A DNA stretch of 64,000 bases, from positions 5,337,001-5,401,000 of the forward strand of contig NC_060022.1 in assembly GCF_021134715.1 (NCBI RefSeq). Reading direction: 5' to 3'. This DNA is from Daphnia pulex. Lineage: Eukaryota > Arthropoda > Branchiopoda > Diplostraca > Daphniidae. Positions 1 through 12,080 of this stretch are shown piece after piece. Numbering within the stretch: the first letter of the stretch is position 1; every line of letters begins with the position of its first letter. The notes beneath the pieces are model-generated. The model was not told the origin of the DNA and did no database searches. It saw nothing but the letters and a program-made list of their open reading frames with translations. A program made the translations under genes and the position numbers.

Positions 1-57
1 CAAGTGAAAATCAATATTCCTACAGATCCTGAATCCAAGCAGCGGGTGGGTGTATAA
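1..57 (+). CDS. Possible C-terminal end of an unidentified gene (partial)
   Basis: Frame 1 is open from the first base and reads 18 mixed polar residues (ending KQRVGV) before a TAA at 55-57. An AATAAA at 371-376 would suit a roughly 300-nt 3' UTR. Composition is protein-like rather than low-complexity, but the piece is too short to name. It could equally be chance; the sequence left of the window would settle it. Confidence 0.3.
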   Translation, partial: QVKINIPTDPESKQRVGV

Positions 58-427
58 GTTAGTTTAGATTCTTAGCAGTGCGTGTGCGGTGGTGCACTGG
101 GGAAACCTTGGAATGGCCTTTTCTCGATGACCACATCCTTTCGTGTACGAAGAAGAAGAAGTTGGGCGCAATGAAAGCATCAACAAATTCATCCGCCCAT
201 TAACACAAACTTGCAATTGCTATAGAAAATGAATGTTTCGTTTACATTCGCCCAGGAAAAAAATTAAAAAACAAAAAAAAATACTACTTAAAAGCTTTCC
301 ATACATTAAGAAAATTTTTGCCGTTGTCCCGCTGGAGGCGGTTTCTCAGGACACGAAAAATCCTCCTCTGAATAAACGAATAATGCAAAAGAAAAAACAA
401 AAAAAGAGGAAAAAGATGTTGAGGCTG

Positions 428-655
428 TTATTTGGTGGTTGAGGAGGCGATGGGAACCTCCTCTTCATGAGCAAGACTGGCGGAAAATTTCTTTTTCCGA
501 TAGAAAATATAATCGATGGCCTTGGTTGCTAGGTCGCAAAGTTTAAGAGCATCAGCTACCCATGAGCGATCACGATCATTTAACAATTCAAACACCATAC
601 AACACAATTGCATAATAAGACAAGAGAATGGTGTCGGGCTATAAATTCTCCTTTG
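428..655 (-). CDS. Possible last exon of an unidentified gene
   Basis: On the minus strand a 76-codon open stretch runs from a good acceptor (tttgcacag, just above 655) to TAA at 428-430. The exon starts in phase 0. The residues are balanced and non-repetitive, with the segment MVFELLNDRDRSWVADALKL followed by an acidic/serine tail ending SSTTK, unlike the low-complexity shadow frames around it. I do not recognise the family and could not assign an upstream exon with confidence. If real, it is convergent with the gene fragment at 1-57. Confidence 0.38.
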   Translation of the reverse strand, partial: QRRIYSPTPFSCLIMQLCCMVFELLNDRDRSWVADALKLCDLATKAIDYIFYRKKKFSASLAHEEEVPIASSTTK

Positions 656-1004
656 CTGTGCAAACCCCCCACTGTGTAACGGCCATTTCCCCTGTTTTTA
701 CTGGACGTATAAAGAAAAGAATGAACAAAAAACATATTCGGATTTTTCCAGGGATCAACTCAAGAGGCAGCAGCAAACCCCGCAACCCTACTCTATTCGA
801 TTCGACTGACTTGGATATTTAGCCGATTATTACGACGACGCCTAACCGCAATAAAATAAAAGTCACTCGGCAATCAAAGTGCAATCGTTTCGGAAAAACT
901 TTTCACCCCAGCGAGAGAAAAAAAAAAGCGTCACATGAATAAGTAATAAGTTTTCCTACAAGGCGATCATTGAATCAACAAACGCCAAGCAAAGTGTATT
1001 AGCT

Positions 1005-1022
1005 ACACTATATATATAGTGT
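1005..1022. repeat. Perfect 18-bp AT-rich palindrome
   Basis: ACACTATATATATAGTGT is its own reverse complement. It may be an ordinary AT repeat, a cruciform-prone site, or part of a promoter. Nothing nearby assigns it a role. Confidence 0.9.
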
Positions 1023-2388
1023 AAGGAGCCTTAGCCACAGGGCTACACAAACAAGATCTACGAGAGATCCTCTTACAGAGCAGCAGCAGCAGGACGCCAA
1101 TATAAAGTAAAAGTTTACCACACACACACCAACCCAGAGCAACTACCATAATTCCTTAACAACGTTCTCGGGTAACCGTTTAACGCAAACACAAGGCCCA
1201 GCGCCCAGACTGCTGCTGCTCTAATTCCAACCTTTATTTTTTCTTTCTCCGGCGACTTTTCCTTGCGAAAGAAAAAATTTATTGTGTAAACGACGTGGTA
1301 AAGTAATTGGAATCGTTTCTAAAAGTGAAACGCAGCTGATTCCAATAATAAAGAAAAGAAAGAAGAAATCAATCCTGAGAGCTGTTAACGTTTGCGTTCA
1401 CTTTCCAACAAACGGTTAATCACTCGTTCTGTACATTTTGGAGAGGAAAAGGACATAAAAACAACACAAAATGTTTGGTACAGAGAAATCCGAGATGTGG
1501 TAGAGCACCACATCCTCGGCAACCGGAAAAATATCATCCACCGAGAAGAAGAAGAGAGAAACTCCCCGCCAACGCCATCTCTAAATAGTTCTATAAGGTT
1601 TCTCTACATTCCTCGGTAGGGGGGGGATATTGCTGCTTTGTATAGAAGCTCTCTATGGCAACAGTAGAATTATTTTAGGCATATAGTATATACTATATAC
1701 TACGAGGGAAGGCAAACAAAATTAAAAAGAATCCACAGGGACATTTTCTCAAGTCTAAAGTTTTGCGGGGCCCAGTCCGAGTTTCCCTCCGCAAATCCAA
1801 TTGGCGGGGCGTCGTACTTGACATGCGTCCCTTTTATTACTACTGGGGTCGTATCGTTAAAAATACATTTCCAACCGAGTGTGTATGTGTGTGTGTGCTC
1901 TTTATATTCCACCCTGTCAAACTTGTTGCTACGCAAAGGCAAATTTATTGGACTTGAGCCCAATCCGAGAAAGAGAAAAACTCAAGAAAAGAGAGAAAAC
2001 TTTAGATCGCCATTGGATGCGAGACACTTTTGTTGTTCTTGCTGTGCTCCGCTTAATTGCCTGGACCGTCATAAAGTTGACGCGTATATATTTTATTTTT
2101 CTTTAGTTTTTGAGTTTTTTTTTTTTTCAAGAAATTCAAAAACTTTCATAACCCGATCGTGCTTTTTCTACTGAAAAAAAAAGAACGACAAATCGTTTAT
2201 ATTTCACACAAACAGTTTTATTTTTTACTGGTGCGGCTGCAGTAAAACCCATAAAATAACACACAAAACTGGTGGCGCCGCCGCCATTGTGCAAAAAACC
2301 ATGAAGACATTTTCCAATGAATTGGTAATAAGGTTTCGTGAACTGACCCCGAGGTTCACACCCGGTACTTTTCGTGAAAGAAGCCTGA

Positions 2389-2403
2389 GGGGGGGGGGGG
2401 GGG
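2389..2403 (+). repeat. G homopolymer, 15 bases
   Basis: Fifteen consecutive G residues are seen. Comparable G/C runs occur at 53900-53909 (C), 53954-53964 (G) and 63421-63434 (C). Such runs are prone to length errors in sequencing and to slippage. Confidence 0.9.
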
Positions 2404-3639
2404 ACTGTCCAAGTTAAAAGCGCACACATGCCAATCAGATAATCCGATAGTCCGAAGCTCAAGCCATGCTCGCCATAGTCGTGTACTTCAAATCCATGTG
2501 ATCAATATTGATGGGTTTTTAAGTTTTGGCGTTTTAGCGATAGAGTCCCTGTCAAGATTTTTTGAAATTTTCGCCCAAACAAAGAAGCGTCTGCTAGCAA
2601 AACCAAAGACAAGAGCTCACGAACGACAAGAAAAGGGAGTTAAAGCAAAAAGGACTTCCCAAGTCGAAATCAACTAGTGATGGGGTAACATTTCATATCA
2701 AGGACTATTTGATGAGCTTGACGTGGGGTTTTGCTTATGCAAATCTGCATCTGCAAACGATTATTTATTCCATACAGACAAATATGGCGAGAATGCTTTA
2801 TTGCCTTTGACTTGTGTTTAAAATGGCGAGGGATGTCGGACATTTTGGCAAAAAAAGAAGAAGAAATGCTTGTGTAGGGAATCTATCTATTCATAGCACG
2901 TGAAGGAAAAACGTGACTGGTTCGCAAAAAGAAAAAACTATCAAGGTCGGCGAATAAATGTACATAAATTTTAGAGCTTAAATGAACCGTACGGGTAAGA
3001 CGCCACCCTCTAATCTTGCACACACTAGATATAAATAAGAGAATAATCAAGGTTACAAACTTACCAATAGTTGACTGGTGGCGTACATGCTCCAGGATCG
3101 GTTTCGATTAATGATTTGATAGCCTTTTAATCATACCAGCATCAAATGTTTACCACACGGACTTGGATTTTTTAGGGGGCCGCCATGTTTGGATGAACCA
3201 CTACACTAGTCCAAGGTTGCCATTGCAAACGAAATGGTTACTTTTATGGTGATACATTTCACTCTGCGACTCTGAGAGGGTTTCCTGTTTGTTGATGGAT
3301 TTCTTACAACAGCGGTTGTAACTTCTTATCATCCTTTGCAATCTAAAAGACGCAGAAACAGATGAGGATAGTTTCATACCAACGAAATCGACGAAAACAC
3401 TTATATTTACATTGCAAGCCGTTTCAATGCTGGGATCGAATATATCGTAAATTTACGAGAAAAACTTGCACGATGTTCAACGATAGCCATTTAAGAAGCG
3501 GGGTCACTCAATAGCTATTTTGCATTTGCCCTTTGGTCTTTGGGTTTTTCGCAATTTTGTTTTACATTTTGAAATAACGTGGATTCAACCGTCACTGACA
3601 CAAGCCAGTCAAAACTAAAAATGATAAGTAATGCGCCTA

Positions 3640-3668
3640 CGCCATCTAGATGTCAGATTTGAAATCAC
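3640..3668 (+). promoter_or_regulatory. CATCTAG promoter-proximal element (CTCF-like core)
   Basis: The sequence CGCCATCTAGATGTCAGATT lies about 95 bp before the HGH1 start codon. Its reverse complement contains CTAGATGGCG, which resembles the arthropod CTCF core. Related copies lie before POP5 (17535) and upstream of transaldolase (22062, and inverted near 22413). The role is inferred from motif recurrence only. Confidence 0.45.
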
Positions 3669-3742
3669 GTATATAGAAATCGTCTGCTGTTGTTTGAAAC
3701 GTCGTTCGGCACATGTAGTTCATATGGAATTGTTGATGTAAA

Positions 3743-5125
3743 ATGTCGGAAATCGAAGAATTATCTCAATTTCTTACGCTAGAAACGCGACTAGATGTTA
3801 AAGCTCTAGCTCTTCAACAGACGCTAGGTATTTATCCAAATATTGTAGTATTAATAAGTATTTATTTTTTGTATTATGCGTGTATCATAAAGGATTGACA
3901 GGAACAGCAGATGGAAGGCAAATGTTGATTAACACAACCTGTGTTGTCAAAAATTTATGTAAACTTCTGAATGATTATCAGAAATCTGTTGCGAAAGATG
4001 CTAGTTTAGCTCTCATCAATCTGTCTGCCGATGAAGATTTGACGTCAACCCTAGTTACAGAAGGAACTGAAATTATCGAAAACATGTTGAACATCATCAC
4101 CAATCCAGAACACGAACTTGCAGACCCTGCTTGCATGGTGTTGTCAAACCTTTCACGGACAAAACTTGGAAGTGAAAGGCTATTCCAGACTATGGGAGAA
4201 AAATTAGAAAAATACATTGACATTTTCTGTCAAGAAAAATACAATAAAAAAGGTGCCCGTCTCCACTACCTTGCAGCTGTATTTTCCAATTTGAGTCAAA
4301 TTCCAGCAGTTAGAAGGTATTCAAACCAAAGTACTTTTTGACAAAATTATTTTTTTTTTTTTTTTACAATTTTACTACCTTTTTTCTAGTTACATATTAG
4401 ATCCATCAAGAACTTGTCTTCAGAGGTTAGTTTCTTTCACAGATTACAAAGATTCCACTACAAGAAGAGGAGGTATTCTCGGACTTATAAAGAACTGTTG
4501 TTTTGAAACTGGTAAGATGTTTGTCAAAAGTAAACTGTTGTACAAACCTACAAATTAATTCTAACCTTCAAATGCAGACCACCATGACTTTTTATTGAGT
4601 GATGCAGTTGATTTACTCCCAAAACTACTACTGCCTCTAGCTGGCCCTGAGGAATTTGATGAAGAAGATAATGATAAACTACCTATCGATTTGCAATATT
4701 TGGGCGAAGAGAAAACCAGAGAGCAAGACCCCGACATCCGTAAAATGCTTTTGGAGGCTCTAACTCAGGTACCATTATTACGTCCTTGAGTAGAGTTTAT
4801 TAAAAGACTTAGCAAATGTTTTAAAAAGTTATGTGCCACAAAATATGGGCGTGAATACCTGCGCTCCAAAAACACTTACGTCATCTTGCGTGAACTTCAC
4901 AAATGGGAAAAGAACGACAATGTTTTAGCGGTTCTTGAACATTTGGTCAACATTGTGATTAGGTATTATATAGTCTGTAATTATTTTTTCATGACGCAGT
5001 TAATAATTAGATCCATAAAAAATTTTAGGTTTGAGCACGAAATCGGTTACGACAATCTCAAGAAAGAAGTTGAAGTGCCCGAAGAAATTACTGAAAAATT
5101 TAATGCTTTAGAGCCCGCTTTGTGA
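3743..5125 (+). CDS. HGH1: HGH1 homolog, armadillo/HEAT-repeat cochaperone
   Basis: Six exons join in phase: 3743-3827, 3893-4316, 4390-4511, 4578-4768, 4829-4962 and 5029-5125, giving 350 residues. All introns are GT-AG and 60-73 nt long. The protein matches the HGH1 (FAM203/BRP16) family: N-terminal helical repeats with the signatures DASLALINLSAD and DPACMVLSNLSR, then the conserved RRGGILGLIKNCCF segment, an acidic stretch before DLQYLGEEK, and a C-terminal block containing GREYLR, REYLRSKNTYVILRELHKWE and the final VLEHLVNIVI repeat. Length is close to the roughly 390 residues of family members. HGH1 works in the cytosol with the TRiC chaperonin in folding eEF2 (family knowledge). The start ATG is the first in exon 1 and is preceded by stops. 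An AATAAA lies at 5147-5152. Confidence 0.93.
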
Positions 5126-5485
5126 TCCGCTTTATAAGAGCACACCAATAAACTATGGTTTATCTTGTTATTTATTGAGTTCAGAGACAAAAAGATTAAC
5201 ACTGTACACTTCATATAATTTCTTAATGGCTATAGTTAAACACTTTGTTATTATTATTTTTTATTTTTTTTGTCCTTACTCGCTTTCGATAAATAGATTA
5301 AACCGCTCCTCATCGACGTCTCTATACTCAGCCGTAGAGATGCGGGAGGCCCTGTTCAATATTACACCATTCCCATTTTTTATTGCCTTTTTTTTTGTAA
5401 GAAGGAAGAAGAATTAATATCTTGAAATGGGGTTAAGCATTTAGCCATTAAAAAAAAAAGGAAAAAACATGTTCGTGGCCCATGT
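5126..5485. other. Convergent 3' UTRs of HGH1 and the PTB gene
   Basis: HGH1 (plus) ends at 5125 and the PTB-domain gene (minus) ends at 5486. An AATAAA on plus at 5147-5152 sits just after the HGH1 stop. On minus, AATAAA (TTTATT at 5379-5384) lies about 100 nt after the PTB gene stop. The transcripts therefore end tail to tail in a 360-bp gap. Confidence 0.7.
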
Positions 5486-8400
5486 TTATGGTAAATAACC
5501 AAGCGAATTCTCTAATTCACTTCGTTTCGAGAACCCATTCTTAGTATTCCGGGCTGCGCCTCGATAATGCATCGAGCTGTAAGCGTCATCAGTTGAGAGC
5601 TCCGAGGCGGTATCTTCAGTAACTTCGCTATCGTCAATGACAATATCGGTTGTTTGGTTAAGCTTGATATTCGAAAACATGGCCGCTATTTCAGTCGTCT
5701 TCTTGGCCGACAACGCACCTTCCGGCACTGCCTTTGTGACGGAGCGGTGATGATGTTGACTATGGTGAGTCGAACCAGCTGATGATGTGCCTCGATAAAC
5801 AATTTTGCCCTTGGGGTCGACTGCCGACACCATCAAAAACTGAAATAATGGACCATTATTAGAAGGAATCCAATTTATACAAGAAAAAAGCTTAAATAAT
5901 CTTTACTTTATTGCCACGAACCGAGTTTTGTGACTTTAGTGATCTATCGCTCGAGGAGTTGGAATTCCTTCGGCTGTCGCTAACGGAACTCAGATTTTCT
6001 AAACTGAAATTCCTCGATGTCCGGCCGCTGCTTCCCGTGGAATCATAGCTCTGATACCCGACCGATTCTGCGGGACTTGTTTTCCGTTGAAGCCGCTGCT
6101 GTTGACTGGCCAGGGAGACAGGACCACGAACGAAACTGTTGCAACTGGTAGAATCCACTTCCGTCTCACTAGATAAATATGAGCTGCGACTCTTCCTGCG
6201 TAAGATTTCTGGTTGTTTGGCGAAGGAACTTTTGTGATTAGCGGATTTGTGGTGAGCTGGCTCGGTCATGGCTACAACGTCCGAATCGAGTGACGTGTCG
6301 CTTAGGTAAGAACTCAAACTCTTTTGTCTTAGTGACGACGCGCTTGACAGAGTAAACCTATTCGAGGATGCATGTACGGAAGCTTTAGTTGTTGTTGCTG
6401 GAGCGGAATGCTGCAAGTTAGCTGTATTTCTTCGCCAAGCGGTTAATGGTGATTCGGCACCCGAGAGGGCAGACCACGACGTCATACTGGAGGATTTCCT
6501 TGCGTAATTCGGACGGTTCTTTGTAGGTTTGATGTGAGGAGGATGCCTGTTGGCCGGTTCAGGCAGACTATCGTGGCTGGTGTCGGTGTCATCCGAATCG
6601 AGACGAATCCGGTAGACTGGAGCTCCACTGGATTTACTGATTCTCTTTAACGAGCAGTAACATCGCTCGGCATCGCTGTAATCAGTGGTATCTTGCGAAT
6701 GTGTTTCACTGAAGGAACAATAACATTTATGCGAACAAGATTCGCTGTCGTAACCGCATTCGGAGCAGGAGGCGCTATATTCTGGCGCTTTGTTGACGGT
6801 GCCATTTTTGTTGTTGCTCGCAACGACTGATCTCGGTGGTAATGGCGTCTTGGGATTGAAATGCTTTGCCGGGAAAACCAATGGAGCCAAGGAAACAATA
6901 GAAGGCTCAGGGCTTTTAATTTTTATGTTCTTAATTAACTGAGGTTCGGATGCTTGCTTCTCCTCCTTCGTAACCGAATAACCCGTTGAAACGGAGCGGG
7001 CTGCGCCCCACTTTGAGAAAGATTTTTTTGTGGCTCGCAAGACACTACTGATGCGTGAAGAACTGGTGCTGTGCTCAGCGTCCGAATCTCGCCCAGCTGA
7101 TTTGTTTGTTCCATTTTTCGTTACTGCGTCGGCTTTGCCCTTGGATTTGGTTTTACTCAGGTTGCTGGTCTGATGCCTCATAATGTTCTTGGAGCGCTGG
7201 AACATCTCGTCCTTGCTGAGGGTCAAAGCCAATTTCATCAACATCTCTTTGTAGGCTGGCGTCAAGTCATTGAACGACATTCGATCTTTGTTGACGATCG
7301 ACTTTAAGACGTCATCCACACTCTTCACACCTTCGTGTTTCTGCAAAAGACCAAGAAGTTGTCACATATATATGAATGAAAACAAATATAACTTGTGAAT
7401 AGACTTACCTTTAATTCTTCGAAAAGTTCGGAAAAGGAGTAATTCTGTTGAGGAACGGTCATGAAACTTTTGCTACGGGGAATGGCTACTTTAGTAAGAA
7501 TGTCGCCATTGTTACTTTGATCCGCCCCATCCAGCGCATCCGATAATAATATTTCACCCAAGTGTCGCTCGGACACGCTACGTTTAACAACGCGACTACC
7601 ATTACTCCGTTGGCTGGCGTTACGCATACTGCGACGTAAATTTGCTTTGCCTTGGGAAGATCTCGTTTTATTTTGACTCCGCCGGATGCTCTTCCGTCGT
7701 TCAAGGCCACCATCTTGGGCCTTTGAAGATTTCTTACGTCGCGGTGGGCGAACCGGTTGCTGGAAACTTGAAGTGACTGAACTCTCGCTCCAATTAGAGA
7801 CACTAGTTGAAGGCGAATAGATGGGTTGAGCAATTTTGTTAACGGGAGTAGCAGATGACGGCGGTGGTGGTGGCGGCTGGTGTTGCGGTGATTGTTGCTG
7901 AAGCGGCTGTTGTTGCTGTTGTTGCGACGATTCATTGTTTTTCATATTTCGTAGCAGCGCCTGGTACAAATTAGCGGCAATAACGATGGCATCCTCGGGG
8001 TTGTCGCAAACGAAGGCATGGCATTCCAAGTCCTTTGGGGCTTGAGTATTACGCATAACACAGGTGAACAATGGCGGATGGAAGGTAGGTGAAGTCACCC
8101 ATTCACCATCATCAGACGGACTCAGCGGGTGGAATAGATTCTGTTTGTCCTGATTCTCCGGATCGCAAATTAGTGGCAAAAAGGCAAATTTTCTTCCAGT
8201 TGATTCGGTACGAGCAACAAATTTGACTGCCGCCCAAACGGCGATAGTGGGAAATGGGTTTAATACTTCCTGTGGAACACTGGATCGGCGACTGTCGGAT
8301 GAATAGTACTGAATTTTCAATCCGGCTGGTGAAATTTCCATCGTTCCACGGTAGATTTTATTTTCCTGCTGGCGATAGCGACTGTAAAGCTCTTTAAGGG

Positions 8401-9220
8401 GAAACTGGAGCGATTCTAAGCTGGTGGCCCGACCTAGAAGTGACAACGAGCCGAGATAATCGACTTTGTACTGATTGGTGTTGGTCATTTCAGTTGGGGA
8501 AGGAGGCGATGGCGACGGTGCAACCGGAATAGGCGGGAGAGGAACATTCTGCTTGTTATGCACTGCTTTGGGGTGGTTTGGTGCCGGATGATCCGAGCGG
8601 ACATTAATTACGGCTTTATGGTTGGTAATGTTGATCACGTCGTTTGCGGGTTGTCCTGGCGGCGAGGAAACAGCGACTTGATGGATTGATGGAGTCGTCT
8701 TGTTTGGTTGTTGCACGTTGTTTGTGGATGCATCTTGGAACATTTTCTCGATTTGAGCCTGAACTGCGTTGCGCGCCTCATTGAAGCGCTGGGCTCGACT
8801 TTCCGATGGTTCACGAATCAGTGTGTGATTTACGTGGTTATTCACCTGAATGTAGGTGGTCGAGTTGTTTTTGGTCGGTTGTGCGGCTGGAACAGGTGAA
8901 GCGACGCTTCCTCGTTGTTCGGCCAACACTTTTTGAAAATGTAGCTGCAAATGTTCCATGGTGGGTTCATCTACGGCCGCATCTTCTTCCTCAATCAGAG
9001 GTTTTTGGGTCTCGCTGGTGTGGCGGCGAAGATGCTGCTGTCGAAATAGACTATCGATTCTTTCCTTGTACACGGAACTATCTAATGTCGATGCACCACT
9101 GTGATCCGACATGAGAGTTCCGGTTGGACTGCCACCATTCATATCGCCGTTGCCCCCGTTGTTGTTTACTAATCGGAAGGTGTAGCCCCGCTCACCGGCT
9201 TCCGGGCGATATCGCACCAT
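5486..9220 (-). CDS. Large PTB (PID) domain protein
   Basis: Three long exons on minus join in phase 0: 7409-9235 (ATG at 9218-9220), 5907-7340 and 5486-5839, giving 1199 residues from that ATG. An exon further upstream could add residues, since the frame is open to the acceptor at 9235. Residues about 246-426 form a phosphotyrosine-binding domain starting YKVDYLGSLSLLG, with the AVKFVARTESTGRKFAFLPL strand and a closing helix NPEDAIVIAANLYQALLRN. The domain carries an unusual insertion of about 35 residues. After it come a polyQ/polyP tract, a basic RRKKSSK region, a conserved helical segment (FNDLTPAYKEMLMKLALTLS), a cysteine cluster (about residues 796-833) and long Ser-rich disordered tails. 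It resembles arthropod proteins annotated only as PTB-domain proteins; adaptor function near membranes or receptors is inferred from the domain. No catalytic domain is seen. Confidence 0.88.
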
Positions 9221-9235
9221 TCCTTCTTCTTGAAT

Positions 9236-11775
9236 CTGCAAAAGACCATAACAAATCGTGAACATTGATATGAATGAAGAGGATCAATTCTCAAGAAAAA
9301 GACGTTGAAAATAACAGTGAAAAATGAAAGAATAAGTTATTTCAGAAAGGAAAAAGAACAATTCCGGCGGAGAAGAAGAAAGCTGTGCGCGGGAAATTAT
9401 CACAGCTGGCAGGCGGCAAGGATTAGCCGGAGGTCTTTGGGGTTTTTAAAGAGAATTTTCAAGAAATGCCGAAGTGAGTAGGCAAATATCGCACCTGACT
9501 GTCATCATCACCTTCTCTTTCATTTTTCGTCTACGGATGAATCTCCGAATCGAGATTCATATAAATAAACAATGCTACTGACAACAACAAAAAGGAACAA
9601 CGCAATAGAGTGGTTGAAAGAATGTGTTAAAAAGCCCCATAGCATAGCATAAAATTATTTCTCAATAGTTTATTACATATTCATTTAAGGCAAACTAGTC
9701 ACCTGGAAAGATCAGCTAGATAATGAATAGCATATATAAGGCCTGCTAACATTCTATTTTGTTATTTTATTTTCACGGGCAGGTTTCGTTCTCTTTCAAG
9801 GTCGTCGGCTGGCCCGAGTCCAGTGAACTTCTTCGCGTTCGCTCCAACTATTACACACTAAGAAATCCTACCAAATGTTGCCTATGGGATGTTGGCACGT
9901 ATGGATGAGGCGGCGATCGGTGGCTTCTTGGGCAACAGACAACAGATGGTCTTTTACTTTTTCCTCAAGACCAATAGCCTCTCCTGTAAGTATCCTCCCT
10001 CTCCACACGCACTTACGCTTTTTTCTCCCTTTCCAAGCCAAACTTTTTCCCAACAGGACGCCTCCAGGGCGACATGTTTGAATAATTTGATCTAGTCTGC
10101 ATTAAAACATATTTTTCTCTCATTCCTTCTCCTATAAAAATATTATGTTTAAAAAGCGATCAGCCAACAACCTCAGAATCCGAGTATACATTCTCCTCTT
10201 CTGTATCCCCACAAGCTGTCCGCTTTGCTTTTGATTAAGAATCGCCCGACGGGTTAAATCCATTATTATTAAAAAACCAGCCAAAGACGTACATGTTTTT
10301 TTTTAGTTGTTGTCGGTCTTTTCTCGGTTCGTCGGTTTCTAGAAAGGATATACGTTCAATGGCTCCGACTTGATGAGACTAAATCATCTCGTGTCTTTGA
10401 CCTTCACCCTATACATCTCTCTCTTCTCCTTATACAATACGGATAAATTGACCGCCACCAGCACTACGCAGAGCTTTCTATCGGGTTACAAATAGTAGTC
10501 ATGTATTAAGACGTGATGATCGTCGCAATCCCACCTTTTATAACGTAATCGGCCATCTTTCAGTGTCACTCAGTGTCGTTGTAATGCTTTGGGAGTGATA
10601 GGGAGATCACTCAAGCACAACACTGTGGCAAGTTGAGGGGTTTGTCGGAAGGAATGGAACGCGCTTGATCAACCAAGCGCAACCATGAAGCTCTTCTTCA
10701 AAGTCTTCTACAATCCCTGACATGTCCTACGGTTATAAATGTATACATCTACCGTATTCGTAGCAAATAAAATAACACAGAAGCAAACCATACGCCGACG
10801 GAATGAACAAATACCTTCATCCACGCTACGGAACACTGATCAGCGCTATTGAAGCTCTCATAGGAAACTAAAAGCTTTTCATCGTTTCCACATAGCAAAT
10901 CACCTTTATTTTCTTTCACCAAAGAAACCCGGAAGTTTCTACAGGTGAGGGCAAAAAGAAAAAAAAAGAAACAGATTTGTGTGATTTTTTTCCTACTTTT
11001 TCGTTACGTGCACATGTTTCCGTCTTCCTCCAGACGGTCAAATAAAGTTTAAAAAAAAAAATAATAAATGAACTTGCAAACAGCTGTCGCGTTTTGAAGC
11101 GGAATTCAACAGGACAAAAACCAAATCATAATGACAAAAAAGGAAGAAAAAAAGCGCGGCCAAGTTCGACATGTGGTTTTGCGCACAACATCTGGCACTG
11201 GTTGTGTGGGCAAAAAGGGACAAAGAAAAAAGAAAATAGCGATATAACTTCTAGTTCGTTTTTCCTTTAAATCAGCAAAATTAAGAAGGAAACAAAAGGG
11301 AGGAAAAAAATCGGGAAAGTGTTGTAAAAATCAAGCAGCTTCCTACTGTGTTCTAATGTGTTTATGTTTCTACTCGTACCACGGAAAAGAGATAAAAATT
11401 TATGAGCTGTGAGCTTTTCGAGTAATCGAAAATGGTAACAAGAAGGGCAAGAATTTATCGAGCACGAGAGTTGTGCTGTTTGGACGTCGACACGCTTCGC
11501 TGACCCCGTAAACGAGCAGAAAAGGGAATGAAGCCTGAATTTATCTTTCCCACCTTCAGGTTGAACGACAGCTACTTGTGTTCACTGCACGTCCGAGCAA
11601 TTTCCCAAAAGAGAGACGACCACCAAATTTGCTTGTCTCTTTATCTCGGCACTTTGTTGTGACTTTCAAATGTGTCAGTGACTTTGGCATCGAATTTGAA
11701 TCAGAACTGATTGTTTGAGCAGCCCGTTCTCGAGTCCAGTTTTAAAAAGAGAAATTAACAAAATGATGCGCTTAC
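9236..11775 (-). other. Probable 5' intron of the PTB gene
   Basis: The acceptor tttgcag at 9236-9240 and the donor gtaagc below 11776 bound a plausible 2.5-kb first intron. It contains the plus-strand gene fragment at 9783-10081. Otherwise I see AT-rich non-coding DNA. The link between the two splice sites is inferred from strand and spacing. Confidence 0.45.
9783..10081 (+). pseudogene. Frameshifted gene fragment, family unknown
   Basis: After a good acceptor (cacgggcag) the plus strand reads FSFKVVGWPESSELLRVRSN and continues YYTLRNPT. The protein-like reading then moves to another frame as NVAYGMLARMDEAAIGGF and continues to MVFYFFLKTNSLS. A gtaagt donor follows, and a 72-nt intron-like gap ends in caacag. 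The next piece reads RLQGDMFE and stop. Joining the two pieces creates a TGA exactly at the junction. So there is one frameshift plus one junction stop in otherwise convincing coding sequence. I read this as a decayed duplicate or an assembly error. I could not name the parent gene. Confidence 0.5.
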
Positions 11776-12080
11776 CTTTGAAATGAAGACTCTGCGTGTG
11801 ACTGAGCTTCCAGATGAGAAACAAGATCAAGACGGATGAACACGGACCTTCTGAAAACGCGCAGAGTCTGGGACATGCGGCTTACTTAGCGACTCAAGGG
11901 GTACTAGCGCCAACTCCGAGGATGGTGTTCCAGGCGAGCAAGTTGTTCTTCGGGAGGCCAGCAAAGAGTCACAGAGACGAATCCGAGTGGGAGGAGCTCT
12001 CAGTTTGCTGGGCTTCTTTGCTGACGGCTGCTGTTTCGTGCTGGTCGGTCAGTCAGTCGAGAATACGGGTACACTCACCT
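11776..12080 (-). promoter_or_regulatory. Probable 5' non-coding exon and promoter of the PTB gene
   Basis: On minus, a sequence of normal GC content ends in a consensus donor (TTCAAAG then gtaagc) at 11776. It contains several stops in all minus frames, which suits a 5' UTR. The exact upstream limit cannot be seen and is placed near 12080. Assignment to the PTB gene rests on strand and order only. Confidence 0.35.

Larger units (their letters stand above)
685..3640. other. Intergenic region without recognisable genes
   Basis: Only short open frames of repetitive composition occur here. The stretch contains an AT palindrome at 1005-1022, another palindromic TA-rich stretch near 1680-1702, a GT-rich microsatellite near 1878-1900 and a 15-base G run at 2389-2403. 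I see no splice-linked coding exons on either strand. Confidence 0.6.

Noticed and set aside
6647..6898. 83-codon minus frame inside the PTB gene
   Set aside because: Shadow frame of the long exon 5907-7340; composition is poor in conserved features.
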